From Galaxea fascicularis (Eukaryota > Cnidaria > Anthozoa > Scleractinia > Euphylliidae): 64,000 nt of DNA. The translations under genes and the position numbers were made by a program. The notes beneath the pieces are model-generated. The model was not told the DNA's origin and searched no databases. It saw only the letters and a program-made list of their open reading frames with translations. Below are positions 13,050 to 23,088 of this stretch, piece by piece. Location: the NCBI GenBank assembly GCA_948470475.1, contig OX419345.1:13520182-13584181 (forward strand). Reading direction: 5' to 3'. Numbering within the stretch: position 1 is the stretch's first letter; every line of letters starts with the position of its first letter.

Positions 13050-13068
13050 GTTCCTACCGCTGCCACCA
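13050..13068 (-). other. Candidate tRNA primer-binding site
   Basis: Directly after the 5' LTR, on the element strand, the sequence begins TGGTGGCAGCGGTAGG. It starts with TGG, as required to pair with the CCA end of a tRNA. The tRNA species was not identified. Confidence 0.55.
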
Positions 13069-13224
13069 CGCCAGTGATAAGGACAGACGACACGATAATA
13101 GCGAAATACAAACTCTTTACTAAAGTACAACAAAGCCTCTGCAAAATGGCTGAGTAAAACAACACAACAGGTCCACGAGCAGACGCCCGCATAACGCATG
13201 CGCGGCCGACAATAACCGCTGGCG
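13069..13224 (-). repeat. 5' LTR (right copy)
   Basis: A 156-bp partner of 7713-7868 with two mismatches. It is followed on the element strand by the primer-binding site and leader. Confidence 0.9.
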
Positions 13225-13242
13225 CTAACTTTTGAAAAATTC

Positions 13243-13440
13243 GAAAAGGGAACTGGGGCGAGTTTTAAATTTTGAAGTAATAGATAAATTGACACCATCA
13301 CATGAAAGATGACATTGAGTTTAGTCGTTTGACCAAGTTTGATTCTTTTGGGTTGAACAGAGACCAAGTTATAGACCTTGAAACATAACTCAAAATCCAT
13401 ACAAACGTCTCTAATTTTGTGACAGCGTCCCCAAAAACCA
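13243..13440 (+). repeat. Half copy of the 36.7-kb foldback element
   Basis: The block from GGGAACTGGGGCGAG to GTGACAGCGTCCC matches the left arm of the foldback at 36683-37258, with scattered differences and a diagnostic GTTTGACCAAGTTTGATTCT core. It lacks the outer GGCCATTCCGGAGTTGCG end and begins just outside the 5' LTR. Confidence 0.75.
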
Positions 13441-14428
13441 TGGAATGCCCGGCCAATTTAGTAAACGTTTTTCCGTCGCGTTGTTGAGGCGCATTGTTAA
13501 TTTCCTATGATAAAGTATTTGAAGTTGCCTTACTTGTAGCATTTTGGTTGTCTACATACAGTTCACGTGAAAAAAATCCTCTTCCGATTTAAACTGACAT
13601 AATGAAAATAGAAAGAAACAACAAATCTGAGGAATGAACAGAAGAATAAAATGCTCATCAGATGCCAACTGTATTTTTTATTGATTCCATATACAATGCC
13701 TAGTATATTAAAATTATATTAATGCCGCAGTTCGATTTCAAATGAAACATTCAACATAAGATTCCATCTTAATTATTACAAATTGAATGCATGGGAGTGA
13801 TAAAAAATCTCATTATTTACAGTAAATAGAAAGAATGACTATCAGGCGAGTAGCAGGGAGGAAACGAGAGGGGTTCCAAAGACGGAACCCTCTTTGAGGG
13901 AGGCCAAAGATGGCATGTTTATTTTTGTTAGTCAGTAGGTCAGGCAGTTGAAGACAAGAAAACCAACACTCGAGCATTGAATAACCTTGTGTTGTAGGGG
14001 AATCGAAAGTGTTAGGTACTCACATGAGCCCATTTATGGGCTCTTGGTACTCATTGCTATTTTGAATGTGATTGTTTTATCTTTCTTTATTAGCATTATT
14101 TAAAAGGGCTTATCAGATGAACCGGGTTGGGCTGACTTCGTTTGTTGAGATTAATTTTTTTCCAGTATTACATGCATGGGGCAAGCCAGCCCGGAGCCAG
14201 GTGGCACGGTCCGGTTTTACATTACCTAAAAGGAGACGCTGCGGAAAATTTCCAGCCCGGTTAGCTGGGATCCCGGAATCGTCTAGATTGTCATGTAATC
14301 ATGCACGAAGTTCACTTTTGCGGTTGCGTTTAATAAACCCGGCTTATCTAATCAGCCCTTAAGTCAGGTGCAAACCGACTGCGATTCTCCAGATTTCTTA
14401 GTGATTTTTTCAGATTTCTTAGTGTCTT

Positions 14429-14430
<2 letters not shown>

Positions 14431-14476
<46 letters not shown>

Positions 14477-14651
14477 CTAACTGCAGACAGTACTGTTTCG
14501 GCCTTCTGGGCCTCATCAGTGCAGTGCTGATGCTGGGATGAAGGTAAGGCTATATAGCCACCCCAAATGATACCACACTTGTGGTACCATTTAGTCATGC
14601 CAGAGTGCTCAAACTGGTAAAACCAGTGAGCGATGCGCAGTGCATTAGCAA

Positions 14652-14687
<36 letters not shown>
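14431..14687. repeat. Twin (TA)n microsatellites flanking a dispersed repeat
   Basis: Alternating TA runs at about 14431-14475 and 14654-14687 bracket a 180-bp segment containing GGCCTTCTGGGCCTCATCAG. The middle segment looks like a transposon tail; its family was not identified. Confidence 0.6.
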
Positions 14688-14689
<2 letters not shown>

Positions 14690-14748
14690 TAGTGTAACGT
14701 GATATATATTTTCTTTCAAATATTTTCCTTTCTTTTGAAAGACAATTT

Positions 14749-14825
14749 GCCCTGAGTGGGATTTGAACTCACGTCATCCCTTTTATTAGTTGCATTGGGT
14801 GTGATAACCACTACACCATCAGGAC
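14749..14825 (-). pseudogene. tRNA-like sequence, probably tRNA pseudogene or SINE head
   Basis: On the minus strand, GTCCTGA and TCAGGGC can form a seven-pair acceptor stem with one G-T pair. GTGTAGTGGTTATCAC resembles a D arm (A box), and GAGTTCAAATCCC resembles a T arm (B box). The anticodon region is about five bases too long, with only a CCC/GGG stem, and the T stem has an A-C mismatch. I would not call it a working tRNA gene. Confidence 0.4.
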
Positions 14826-16276
14826 ACCCACGCTGGCAACGCGGCAATCAAAGACGTGGGCCTCCCGGAAAATTTCTGTCAAGGTGAAGCCAGTGGAAGC
14901 CAGTGGAAGCCTAAAATCCATATGCAACCAACCTTAGGATAAATAGGTTGTTTCACATATAGTACTCAGTCCTGAGTACATATATATAGAGAGAGCCCAG
15001 TATTAGCCACTGTTTCCTTTTTCCTATGTGGATGCAAGACCTTTGGTGATCTACAAAAATATATATCGTAGATACAGTGTCTGAATGGGTCAAGAAAACG
15101 TGCAGTATAATAAACGAAGTGGTGGAAAACTTTGAACGTTTGCTCTGATCTATCTTTAGAAAACGTTTCGCGAAGATCATCATTGCGCATATACAGCGGT
15201 GGCTGATTAAAAGGACTGAATTAGAAAGGCAAGGGGGAGTGCCGAATGGTCTATCCAAGCATTTGCAAACGAGCGAGCACCGCGTTTTATTTTGCGAGCA
15301 CGAGCAGTGATCAAATTTGTCTTGCAACCAGCGAGAACTTTAGAAAAATTTAACTGGCGAGCAGCAAGCACTTCGTAATTTTTTCCTATAGCAGCAATCC
15401 TTATTTTGTAATTTCACACGTTGTTTTTATTGGAGTGCGCCTAGTAGTAACCATTGACTTATTTTAGAAGTTTCAAGGGGTTAACGCGGGTCAAAGTAGA
15501 CCTAGACCAAGGCCGTTCTCAACTATGCAGACCTGACAGTATTGACACCCGAATAGCTTTATTCAATTTCAAAGTCCTCTTTAGATTTTATCCTCTACTT
15601 TCGCGGGTGCCGTTTGGGAGAAATTCGATCGTGCGTCAGTGAAAACGTCACTGCACGCATTACTTCAGTAGAAATAAATCATGATAAGGCTTCTATAAAA
15701 ACATAATTAAAGCGACTTTTTCTTAGGCCGTTTTTCACTAGGTATCAATAAACAGAACGGTGCTAGGCTTTCTGATTGTTTTGTCTGGATCCAGCGTCCA
15801 AAGTTGTGGTAACAAAAAACTTATGCCAAAAGTTTTTTAAAATTTCTTGACACCATTTTGTTTTCGACCAAATTTTACGAAAATCCGTCAAATCTACATT
15901 CCCCATTAATACTTTCAATCTGATGTTGATTTATACTCCCTAGAACCCGAGCATGCGAGGAAGTGCAAACATTTTGCGAGCACGAACAAGAGAGCACTCG
16001 TCTAAATTTTGCGAGCAAATCGAGCAAAGGCCAACTTTTGAGAGCACTTGAAAATTTGAGGGACTATTCGATACCCCTGCAAGGGATAAGGAGGAAGCGG
16101 AAGCTAATGAGAGTCTCTGTGATGTTTGAGACGAGAGGCGTGAAATAGAAGTTCAAAGTTTAAGGCAATTTAGGCATCCCACGGGCTCACCTCAGCAAAG
16201 AGCAAAGATAGTGCCATCGGGTTTTGGTAAAACTTAGAAAATCCATCTTTTGAAACAGAATGGAAAGATTCTTCTC

Positions 16277-19200
16277 TCAGTGAAACCTGGGAGCCTTCAG
16301 AAACAAAGCAAAGAGCGTGGTAACACCGATCAAAATTGAGACAATCAGGAACAGTCTATCCAAGACTCGAGCAGCCTTAACCCACTCTTTTTGGTTCTTC
16401 AGCTTCTCTTGGGAAATGTCTGCGTTTTCGGGCAAGAGATCGACCACAACTGATGTGGAAATTGTAGACCCACATTGGTTAGTAACGATACTACTGCGTC
16501 GGGGACATTTGCAATGTGTTGAGGATTTTCGCTTCGTCTTGTTTCTGCTGTTATAAAATTTGCTTTTTTCCTTGCAGTCGGTACGCTGGGATCTGCTTCC
16601 ATTCTCCATATAGCAACTCTGACATCTGATGTTATTATTGTGCGTTATGCCACTGACGGGTAACCCAAAACCATATGAAAGGCTTCGCATTGGAATCCAT
16701 GGATCAGAGTACCGGTAACTGGAAGATTTGGAGTCTCGCATACTGTGTTCCGAGAGCGAATCACCCAGCAATGTTATATCTTCACTGCCTAAAGCTTGGT
16801 CTTCTCCTTGGTTTGAGCTTCTCCTGAATGATGCTGTAGTAGCTTCTCTGGTCGATAACTCCAGGTTCCACTCTTTGGAACTCTTTCGGGGAAATACTAT
16901 TCGAGCTAGCCAGTACAAGATCAGAATCCTGAGGGTCTTTGGCATCCGTCGACTGTTCCGGTGATAAAAGTTTAGTATGAGTGTTGTGACGACCAGGGAG
17001 GTACCAATTTCGATCATGCAGGCAAAGTAATATTGCCCAAGCAAAGGAAATCCGTATGAAGGCATCAGTTCTGAGCTGAGTTGCTGAAAGACGGTCATCG
17101 CTAACAAAACTGTGATGCTCAGTCCGATACGTTCACCGGATTCAGGCGGGAGAACAAAACCAAGGAATATCATTGAAGAAATCAGCGAACAGGGAATGAT
17201 CAGTTTAAGGATGAAGTCCAGGGACTCTCTCTGTAGTTTTATGTGCACGGTTACATCTACAAAAGCGTGCGCACAGCACTGGTACTTAAGTTTGTTTCGC
17301 TGTGATCTCAGAAGTGTCAACTTCCACTCTCCGTTTTTAACAAAGTTTTTGTTGAACATTTCTCCATCGTGCGCGTAGACATCCAACTTGGAACTGTCGA
17401 AGGACCATGAGCCGAACTTTAGAGAGCACTCTTGCTCGTCGAATGGGAAGTATGTTACGTCTACTTTGCATATGCTTTTAAACATGCCTGGGTTAAGCCA
17501 TGTGCAGTTGCCGTCGTATTTCATTGCAACGTTAATTTTATATGAATGTCGTCCACCAGCGAACCAATCTTCATCGTCAACACTGCAAATTACAAAAATA
17601 TCACAATCATTGACGTTTATCTCGTCTAGAGGCAAGTCTTCTCAGTTTAGCACTTTAACTCTAAATACCGCTGGCAGTAAGGATCTTAGAATAACAGCAA
17701 ACTTATAATTATCATGACTACCACATTAATTTCTGAAATATATATTCTGAGTTAGATGAAGAATTTGTTGTCAGGTTGACAAGAAAAAATCAAACAGTAA
17801 AAGCCGAGGACAGCAAGTAATTAACATTTACTTTTGAGTTCCGTAAGATGTATATGTCCTCCGTTTCAAAGCTAGTTTATACAAATTAAATGAACATTAC
17901 CAAACCACCACAAAACGCAAATACAATTGCCTCAGTAAGTCAACCATAGTCCGATTTCTCGACGTTCGTCTCAGCGCATGACCTTTTCTTTTGTCTTGTT
18001 TCCACCAGAAGTTCGATTTGTGTAATTTTTTGCTGCCAAAAGCAGCAGAAAATTGGGACTTAAACTTGAAAGATAGTATCTCATGGAATATCTCACGTAT
18101 CGCTTGTATTTTCTTGTTTTTCACAATAGTGTTAAGGTAAATTTCAATACCAAGAAAACACAGGTGATAAATAGGATACTCCATGTTACACCACGGAATT
18201 ACATTACTATATCTTACACCACCGGTGCATATATACAATCATAGTTACTGTATTGTGCAGGTGGGAAGGTTGAGTGGAATACCTACGGATAGACCATGGC
18301 ATTCTACTTGCTGTATTTTCTATGGACTGAGGTACAAATACAAATATACCAACGTGTAGCGGATATTCAGGCATACTTGTTGTACAAAAGAATGTCAGGA
18401 ACCCAAATGTCTGATGGTGATACGTGAATTTCCTCTATCCCGCCGTACTTCTTGGGGTCCCATTTGAGCTGCGGGTTTTGCCAGTACTATGGGAAAACAT
18501 AGAGGGCACGAACCGTAATTATTCATTCATGCAAGGAAAAAGGACAAGAAAAAAATCGTGTAAAGGAGATAGCAAACAAAAACTGATGCACCTGCAAACA
18601 GAAAAAAAACCCTGCACAAGCAATGGGCCAAAAAAAAAAAGATACAACGTGAAAATGCCCCACCTCCCTCCCCCCCATCACTTTCTAATTGTCCGTCCTG
18701 TATACGAAGTCAACATTAAACTATCACTCAATGAAAGTTCTAGATTGATGTTTTCTATTGTTTAGTGAGGGTTAATTAATAGCAATAGCGGATGCCAGGA
18801 GCCCTGCAGCTGCACATTTCTATCTGATGAACAATTAAAAGAATCGTTTTCCAAAAAGGCTACTGAGTTGAACACGTTAAATGCCCGGCTTTCAAACATC
18901 AAACATACCGTTAATCGTCTAATGGACAGATGATTAATCATATCTCTTCGATTAATTGTAGCAAGCAATGTCAACTGACCTACCTGGTTAACCCAAGCAT
19001 AGGTCTTAATGTACTGATCTTTTTCACTCTGTAAAAAAAGTTCAGAAGAAATCAGGTCTGATTTCTCATTTCTTGAGCAAACTAGCAACAAGATTTGGGT
19101 GAATGTACACCGAAATTTGTTTCACTTTTACATCGTGAAAACCGCCACAGTGGAAACCACCCTACTCAAAGCAAAAATAACTGAAATGTCAAAGAAGCGA

Positions 19201-21298
19201 CAAAGTGTGGATTGATGCTAATGGCTGACGACCAGAATCCTGCTGCTATCCTCAAGCAAAAAATCGTCCTTGAAAGAATGGACATTAGCGATAGTAAAAC
19301 CGAATGACGTTTCGATTTATCTTACTGAAACGTTTTACTAAGTTAACCTTATGTTATTTTAAAAAAACGTTCTTCCCTGTAAATAGTTTCAACGTTGGGG
19401 CTTTTCTTTTCTCAAATTCTCCTACTTTTTCAGACAAGCCTTTGATTCGTGCTTCACAAAATTGACATATATAAATAAGTTTCGTCCCAGTAAGATTTCC
19501 GATCCACACATGTACAGTAGACGTCTCAGAGGTGCAATCTGTTACTCAAGTATCATAACGTGGTAAAGAATTAAATGAAGAACAGCTGGTGGTATTATAT
19601 ATGGAGTACGTAGTAATATTACTACGATGGAAAACACGGGGGGTACTCCCCTATATTAGCTTTGTAGGTATGTGCCGCCCCAAAGGGTGTCAGCTTTTTG
19701 AGCCGTTTTGTTCTGAAAACGGGTATAGATTTTGACCATTATCATCTTAAATCGGGTATCGTTTTTAAGGGAACAACGAGAGCGTATAAACGTATTTGTC
19801 TTTTCAACTCCAAATGAGAAATAGAGAAAAAGAAGTGAACAAAATATAGCATTCGAGCTGAATGTTACTAATTCTCGGCTTCAGGCAATGATGCGAAGCT
19901 TAATTACACTACAATAAAGCCAACAGGAAAATTTGTAACCCCAACGGCAGGTCTTAAAACGGGTATGGATTTTAGAGTTCAGGTCTGAAAACGGGTGCGG
20001 AAAATGGAATGTTTTGGTCTGAGATAGGGTCAGGATAGCAGATTCAGCTGTTTCTAAAGTGTTCTTAAAAGTGAAGACTGTCTCATCTGAAATGTTTATC
20101 AGAAGTTTCCAATTTAAAATCCTAAATGATATTACTTTTACTAATTCTCGTCTAGCCAAAATAGGTTATGTTCAAGATGATTCTTGCACATTTTGTAGAG
20201 TTAGCCCAGAAACTGTTAATCATTTATTTTATGAATGTATTCATACTAGTCAGTTTTGGGAGGATTTCAAAAATTTTTGGTTTGCACTTTCTGGTAGACA
20301 TGTTGACTTTTCCTTGCAGGATGTTTTGATAGGTAAATTAGACGAAGTAAGTGACTTACTAAATTACTTTTTAATTGTTGCAAAATGGCATATCTGGATC
20401 AGTCGTAAACGTAGTCTCACCCCAGACATAGCAGCCTTCAAAGAAGTGATTAATATGAAATATAAAACTGAAAAGTACATAGCCGTAAAAAACAATACGC
20501 AAAGGAAATTTCAGGCCAGATGGAAATTATTTATTGATAAGTAATAATGATTTGTTATATCAAAGATTAAATTATTCTTCTTATCAACTAATTATGTTAT
20601 TGACACACATAATGACTTTGTATTTTGTAAGTTACCAATGGAAATAAAATTGTGGAAAAAAAAAAAAAAAAAAAAAAAAAAAGGGTCAGGATTCGGAGAA
20701 CTGGGAGGCACACCCCTACTTAGAATTCCGAGGAGTACCCCCCTTCCCGGGGATGGAGAAAAAGAAAGTGACTTACCACATCAATTACCCGGATGAGCTG
20801 GAAATCAAATACCACTTTGACAGCTTCAGACTGGTTTAAAACTGGACGATTGTATTTTTCGTAATTGTGAAACAAATCTTTATAGAGTCGTGTCTCGTCA
20901 TTTTCCACCGCTGCTTCTGAAGAAAACAAAAAGGAAACGTTTAACTGTTGTGCACCGTTGCGTTTTCTTGCTAACATGGCTCGGTTTCTTCCTTCCGATA
21001 TGAAGCGGGTCAACTCATACGGTCCATAATCGAAGTATTTTTCCAATTATCTAGTGTTGGTTAAAAGAAGCTACACAATAGGAGGCGTGATTAACTATAA
21101 TGTAACAAGACCATAAAAAGGACTCATTTAATCTATCGTTATTCCGAGTTCGTCTTTGCCGATGTACAGTTCTGTAGTTTGTAATTTAGTCCGCCCAGCT
21201 ACAACGTTTTAACGTTGGAACGACTTGAAGTCTACTATTATACCTGTGACATAGCAAAAAAGCGCCAACAAGATGAGTACTTTCCTTCCTTTTTTCAT
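16277..21298 (-). CDS. Cys-loop receptor A, nicotinic acetylcholine receptor alpha-type subunit
   Basis: Pentameric ligand-gated cation channel subunit of the plasma membrane. Five exons: 21298-21244, 20916-20777, 19028-18984, 18486-18377 and 17582-16277, phases consistent, 551 aa. Exon 1 starts MKKGRKVLILLALFCYVT, a signal peptide. The extracellular part shows WVPDILLYN (loop A), the 15-residue Cys-loop CKVDVTYFPFDEQEC (about residues 155-169), FGSWSFD (loop B) and KYQCC (loop C, about 218-220), so it is alpha-type. The Tyr usually found four residues after the CC pair is Phe. TM2 is GERIGLSITVLLAMTVFQQL with Glu at -1' and Glu at 20', as in cation channels. A long Ser/Arg/Lys-rich cytoplasmic loop precedes TM4, and the protein ends FLKAPRFH. 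The agonist cannot be deduced. Intron 2 (between exons 2 and 3) holds the nested repeat and LINE. Confidence 0.92.
19638..20743. mobile_element. Dispersed repeat with short terminal inverted repeats, interrupted by a LINE
   Basis: The ends are inverted: GGGGGGTACTCC on the left and GGAGTACCCCCC on the right. The interior has several variants of GAAAACGGGTATGGATTTT. Without the LINE insert it is about 450 bp. It resembles a very common coral repeat. It lies mostly in intron 2 of receptor A and stops before exon 2 (20777). Confidence 0.65.
20037..20681 (+). mobile_element. 5'-truncated LINE with poly(A) tail
   Basis: The reading frame 20059-20544 encodes the C-terminus of a non-LTR retrotransposon polymerase, including the zinc-finger-like block CTFCRVSPETVNHLFYEC and WKLFIDK at the stop. 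After a 3' UTR with GGAAATAAAATTG comes a run of about 26 A (20656-20681). The insertion is flanked by an 11-bp duplication AGGGTCAGGAT at 20026-20036 and 20682-20692. Only the last 160 residues remain, so it is a dead, 5'-truncated copy. Confidence 0.9.
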
Positions 21299-22364
21299 GG
21301 AGTGCCTCTTAATTTGGAAGCTTGAAAATAGTCCTTATTTCTGAAGAAAACAAAAAGAAGAAAAGTTGTCAGTATCACTGGATATTTATTCACCTGACTA
21401 ATCTCCGTCACTATTGAAAAACTGCGTATGTATGCGTGATATGACTAAAGAAAGTAGAAAGAAAAAAAGAAATCCTAACTTCTATAAGGAATAATTATAA
21501 CACGGATCGAAGGCACTTCGGCAAGCAGAATTCCATGCACTCTACCGCAGACGGCCATGAGTTTTGAAACGGAAGTGCGCGAGTGACAAAAAAGGGTACC
21601 AACACCCAGTGTTGTCAGTGGCGCGTCGTGACAGTCGCTTGCGATTAAAACGCAACAAGGAAAGGTCATACACTGATAATATGAAAGCCGTACTTTTTGC
21701 TGTTAGCATGTACGCGAACAAACAACAACAACAACAACAAAAAACAACATCACTCAACAGCACAAGAACAGCTCTGGACCTGCGTATCGTTAACCATCGA
21801 GACCTTTAAAATTACCCGGAACTGAGACAGCTTCGATAGAGCCAAACTAATCCAAATGGCAAGTAACATAAACGTCGCTCAGTGTGAATGTCAGCAGTCG
21901 TTACCAAATAATGCCCCACTTTGATTCCCGAATAACAGTGTGTTATGGCTTGCTACTTCCAACCATTAATTTAAGACTTAACCTAGACATAAAAGCCATA
22001 AGAAATTTTCAATTGTTCTCTGCTATTAAAACCTTTTAAAAGTAATGAACAAATAATTTCAGGTGGCTGCAATTAATTAAATTACTTTAGAATGATGAGA
22101 ATCCTTTTAGATCACTGTTTTCACTGTTTTCAAAAAAAGAAGTTCCGTTGTTTGTGCTAATAATTGCTTTAAATTCAAAGCAGTTGTTTCTCCAATGAGA
22201 AGCTTAACTGTCACTGCTGAATTAATATATTTTCCCTTGTATTCGTTCGCCAAATGTCAAGATCTTCAGAATTTTTTATTGGTTTTTATAGTAAAACAGC
22301 TGTCATGTAGACAACTATTATAAATTTAGATTGTGCGCAGTGACCAAAGTAGCCCAGTTTTTCG

Positions 22365-22442
22365 AGTTGGTCACTACCACGTTAAATTAACTGGCATTAG
22401 TTTAAATTAGTTGGTCACTACCACGTTAAATTAACCGGCATA
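22365..22442 (+). repeat. Short tandem duplication, 44-bp period
   Basis: AGTTGGTCACTACCACGTTA continuing AATTAAC(T/C)GGCAT occurs twice, starting at 22365 and 22409. It is intergenic and non-coding. Confidence 0.75.
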
Positions 22443-22574
22443 AATATTTCTAAATTATGGTATCACAAGTAATCAGTGCTATTCAATAGTAAACCTCCTT
22501 TGCGCGTTTTTAGTCAGTGTAATGTGTTCTATGTTCTGGATTTGCCTGGTTGTGATTGAAATTCAGGGGACCGG

Positions 22575-23088
22575 AGGCTTAGCTACATAATTCTGGAATT
22601 TTTGTTTTGGGAATTTTAGACATCCAAAAGAATTTTAGAAACTCTCGGGAATTTTAGAAGCAATTTGAACTTTCACCTGACATGTTGCAAACTTTTCACA
22701 GGCAAAAACGTTTACAATACGTTTTTTATTTATATCTGTTCCTTGTCAGCGGCTACTTACCATGAAGTCTTGTACGCCACTTTTTCATGTCGATTCACGA
22801 GCAAGTTTACATAGGACATTCGTTTAAAAAGAAAGATAAATACATCAAAAGCAAATGTTAAATGATGTTTTTGCAACTTTTAGACACTGACAATAACTGA
22901 TGTTTTACGATTTACAACTCATTGTTTCTTGTCATATCGCTATAAGAAACGAACTTTATAAGAATTTTCGGTAATTTTAGAGAGTTTTTGAAGAATTTTA
23001 GATATTTCTAAAATAATTTTAGAGCTTTTGGTTGGGAAATTTCGGAAGCAATTTTAGACAATTATTCGGGAATTATGTAGCTAAGCCT
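22575..23088. mobile_element. MITE-like element, hAT-like size
   Basis: Terminal inverted repeats AGGCTTAGCTACATAATTC and its complement enclose about 510 bp of AT-rich DNA rich in GAATTTTAGA variants. The flanks GGGGACCG (left) and GAGGACCG (right) look like an imperfect 8-bp target duplication, offset slightly from the repeat ends. No coding sequence was seen. Confidence 0.6.

Larger units (their letters stand above)
7713..13224 (-). mobile_element. LTR retrotransposon, Ty3/Gypsy-type domain order
   Basis: A 5.5-kb element, read on the minus strand, bounded by two 156-bp direct repeats that differ at only two positions, so the insertion is young. Order in element sense: right LTR, candidate primer-binding site (13068-13050), about 165-bp leader, gag and protease, reverse transcriptase, RNase H, integrase, purine tract (7885-7873), left LTR. 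The order PR-RT-RH-IN is that of Ty3/Gypsy rather than Ty1/Copia. The pol region is broken in two places by single-base frame changes (run of seven T at 10762-10768; junction at about 8878-8884). The flanks share only CTA, so the target-site duplication is either short or chance. Confidence 0.9.
13441..16276. other. Intergenic region between LTR element and receptor gene A
   Basis: Apart from the microsatellite pair and tRNA-like sequence listed separately, I see no supported gene here, only short ORFs without recognisable motifs. The stretch just left of 16277 is the expected 3' UTR of receptor gene A. Confidence 0.5.

Noticed and set aside
7713..13224. Reading the LTR element as an endogenous retrovirus with an envelope gene
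   Set aside because: The frame after integrase is a Pro/Ser-rich tail, and no additional ORF with a signal peptide or membrane segment lies before the 3' LTR.
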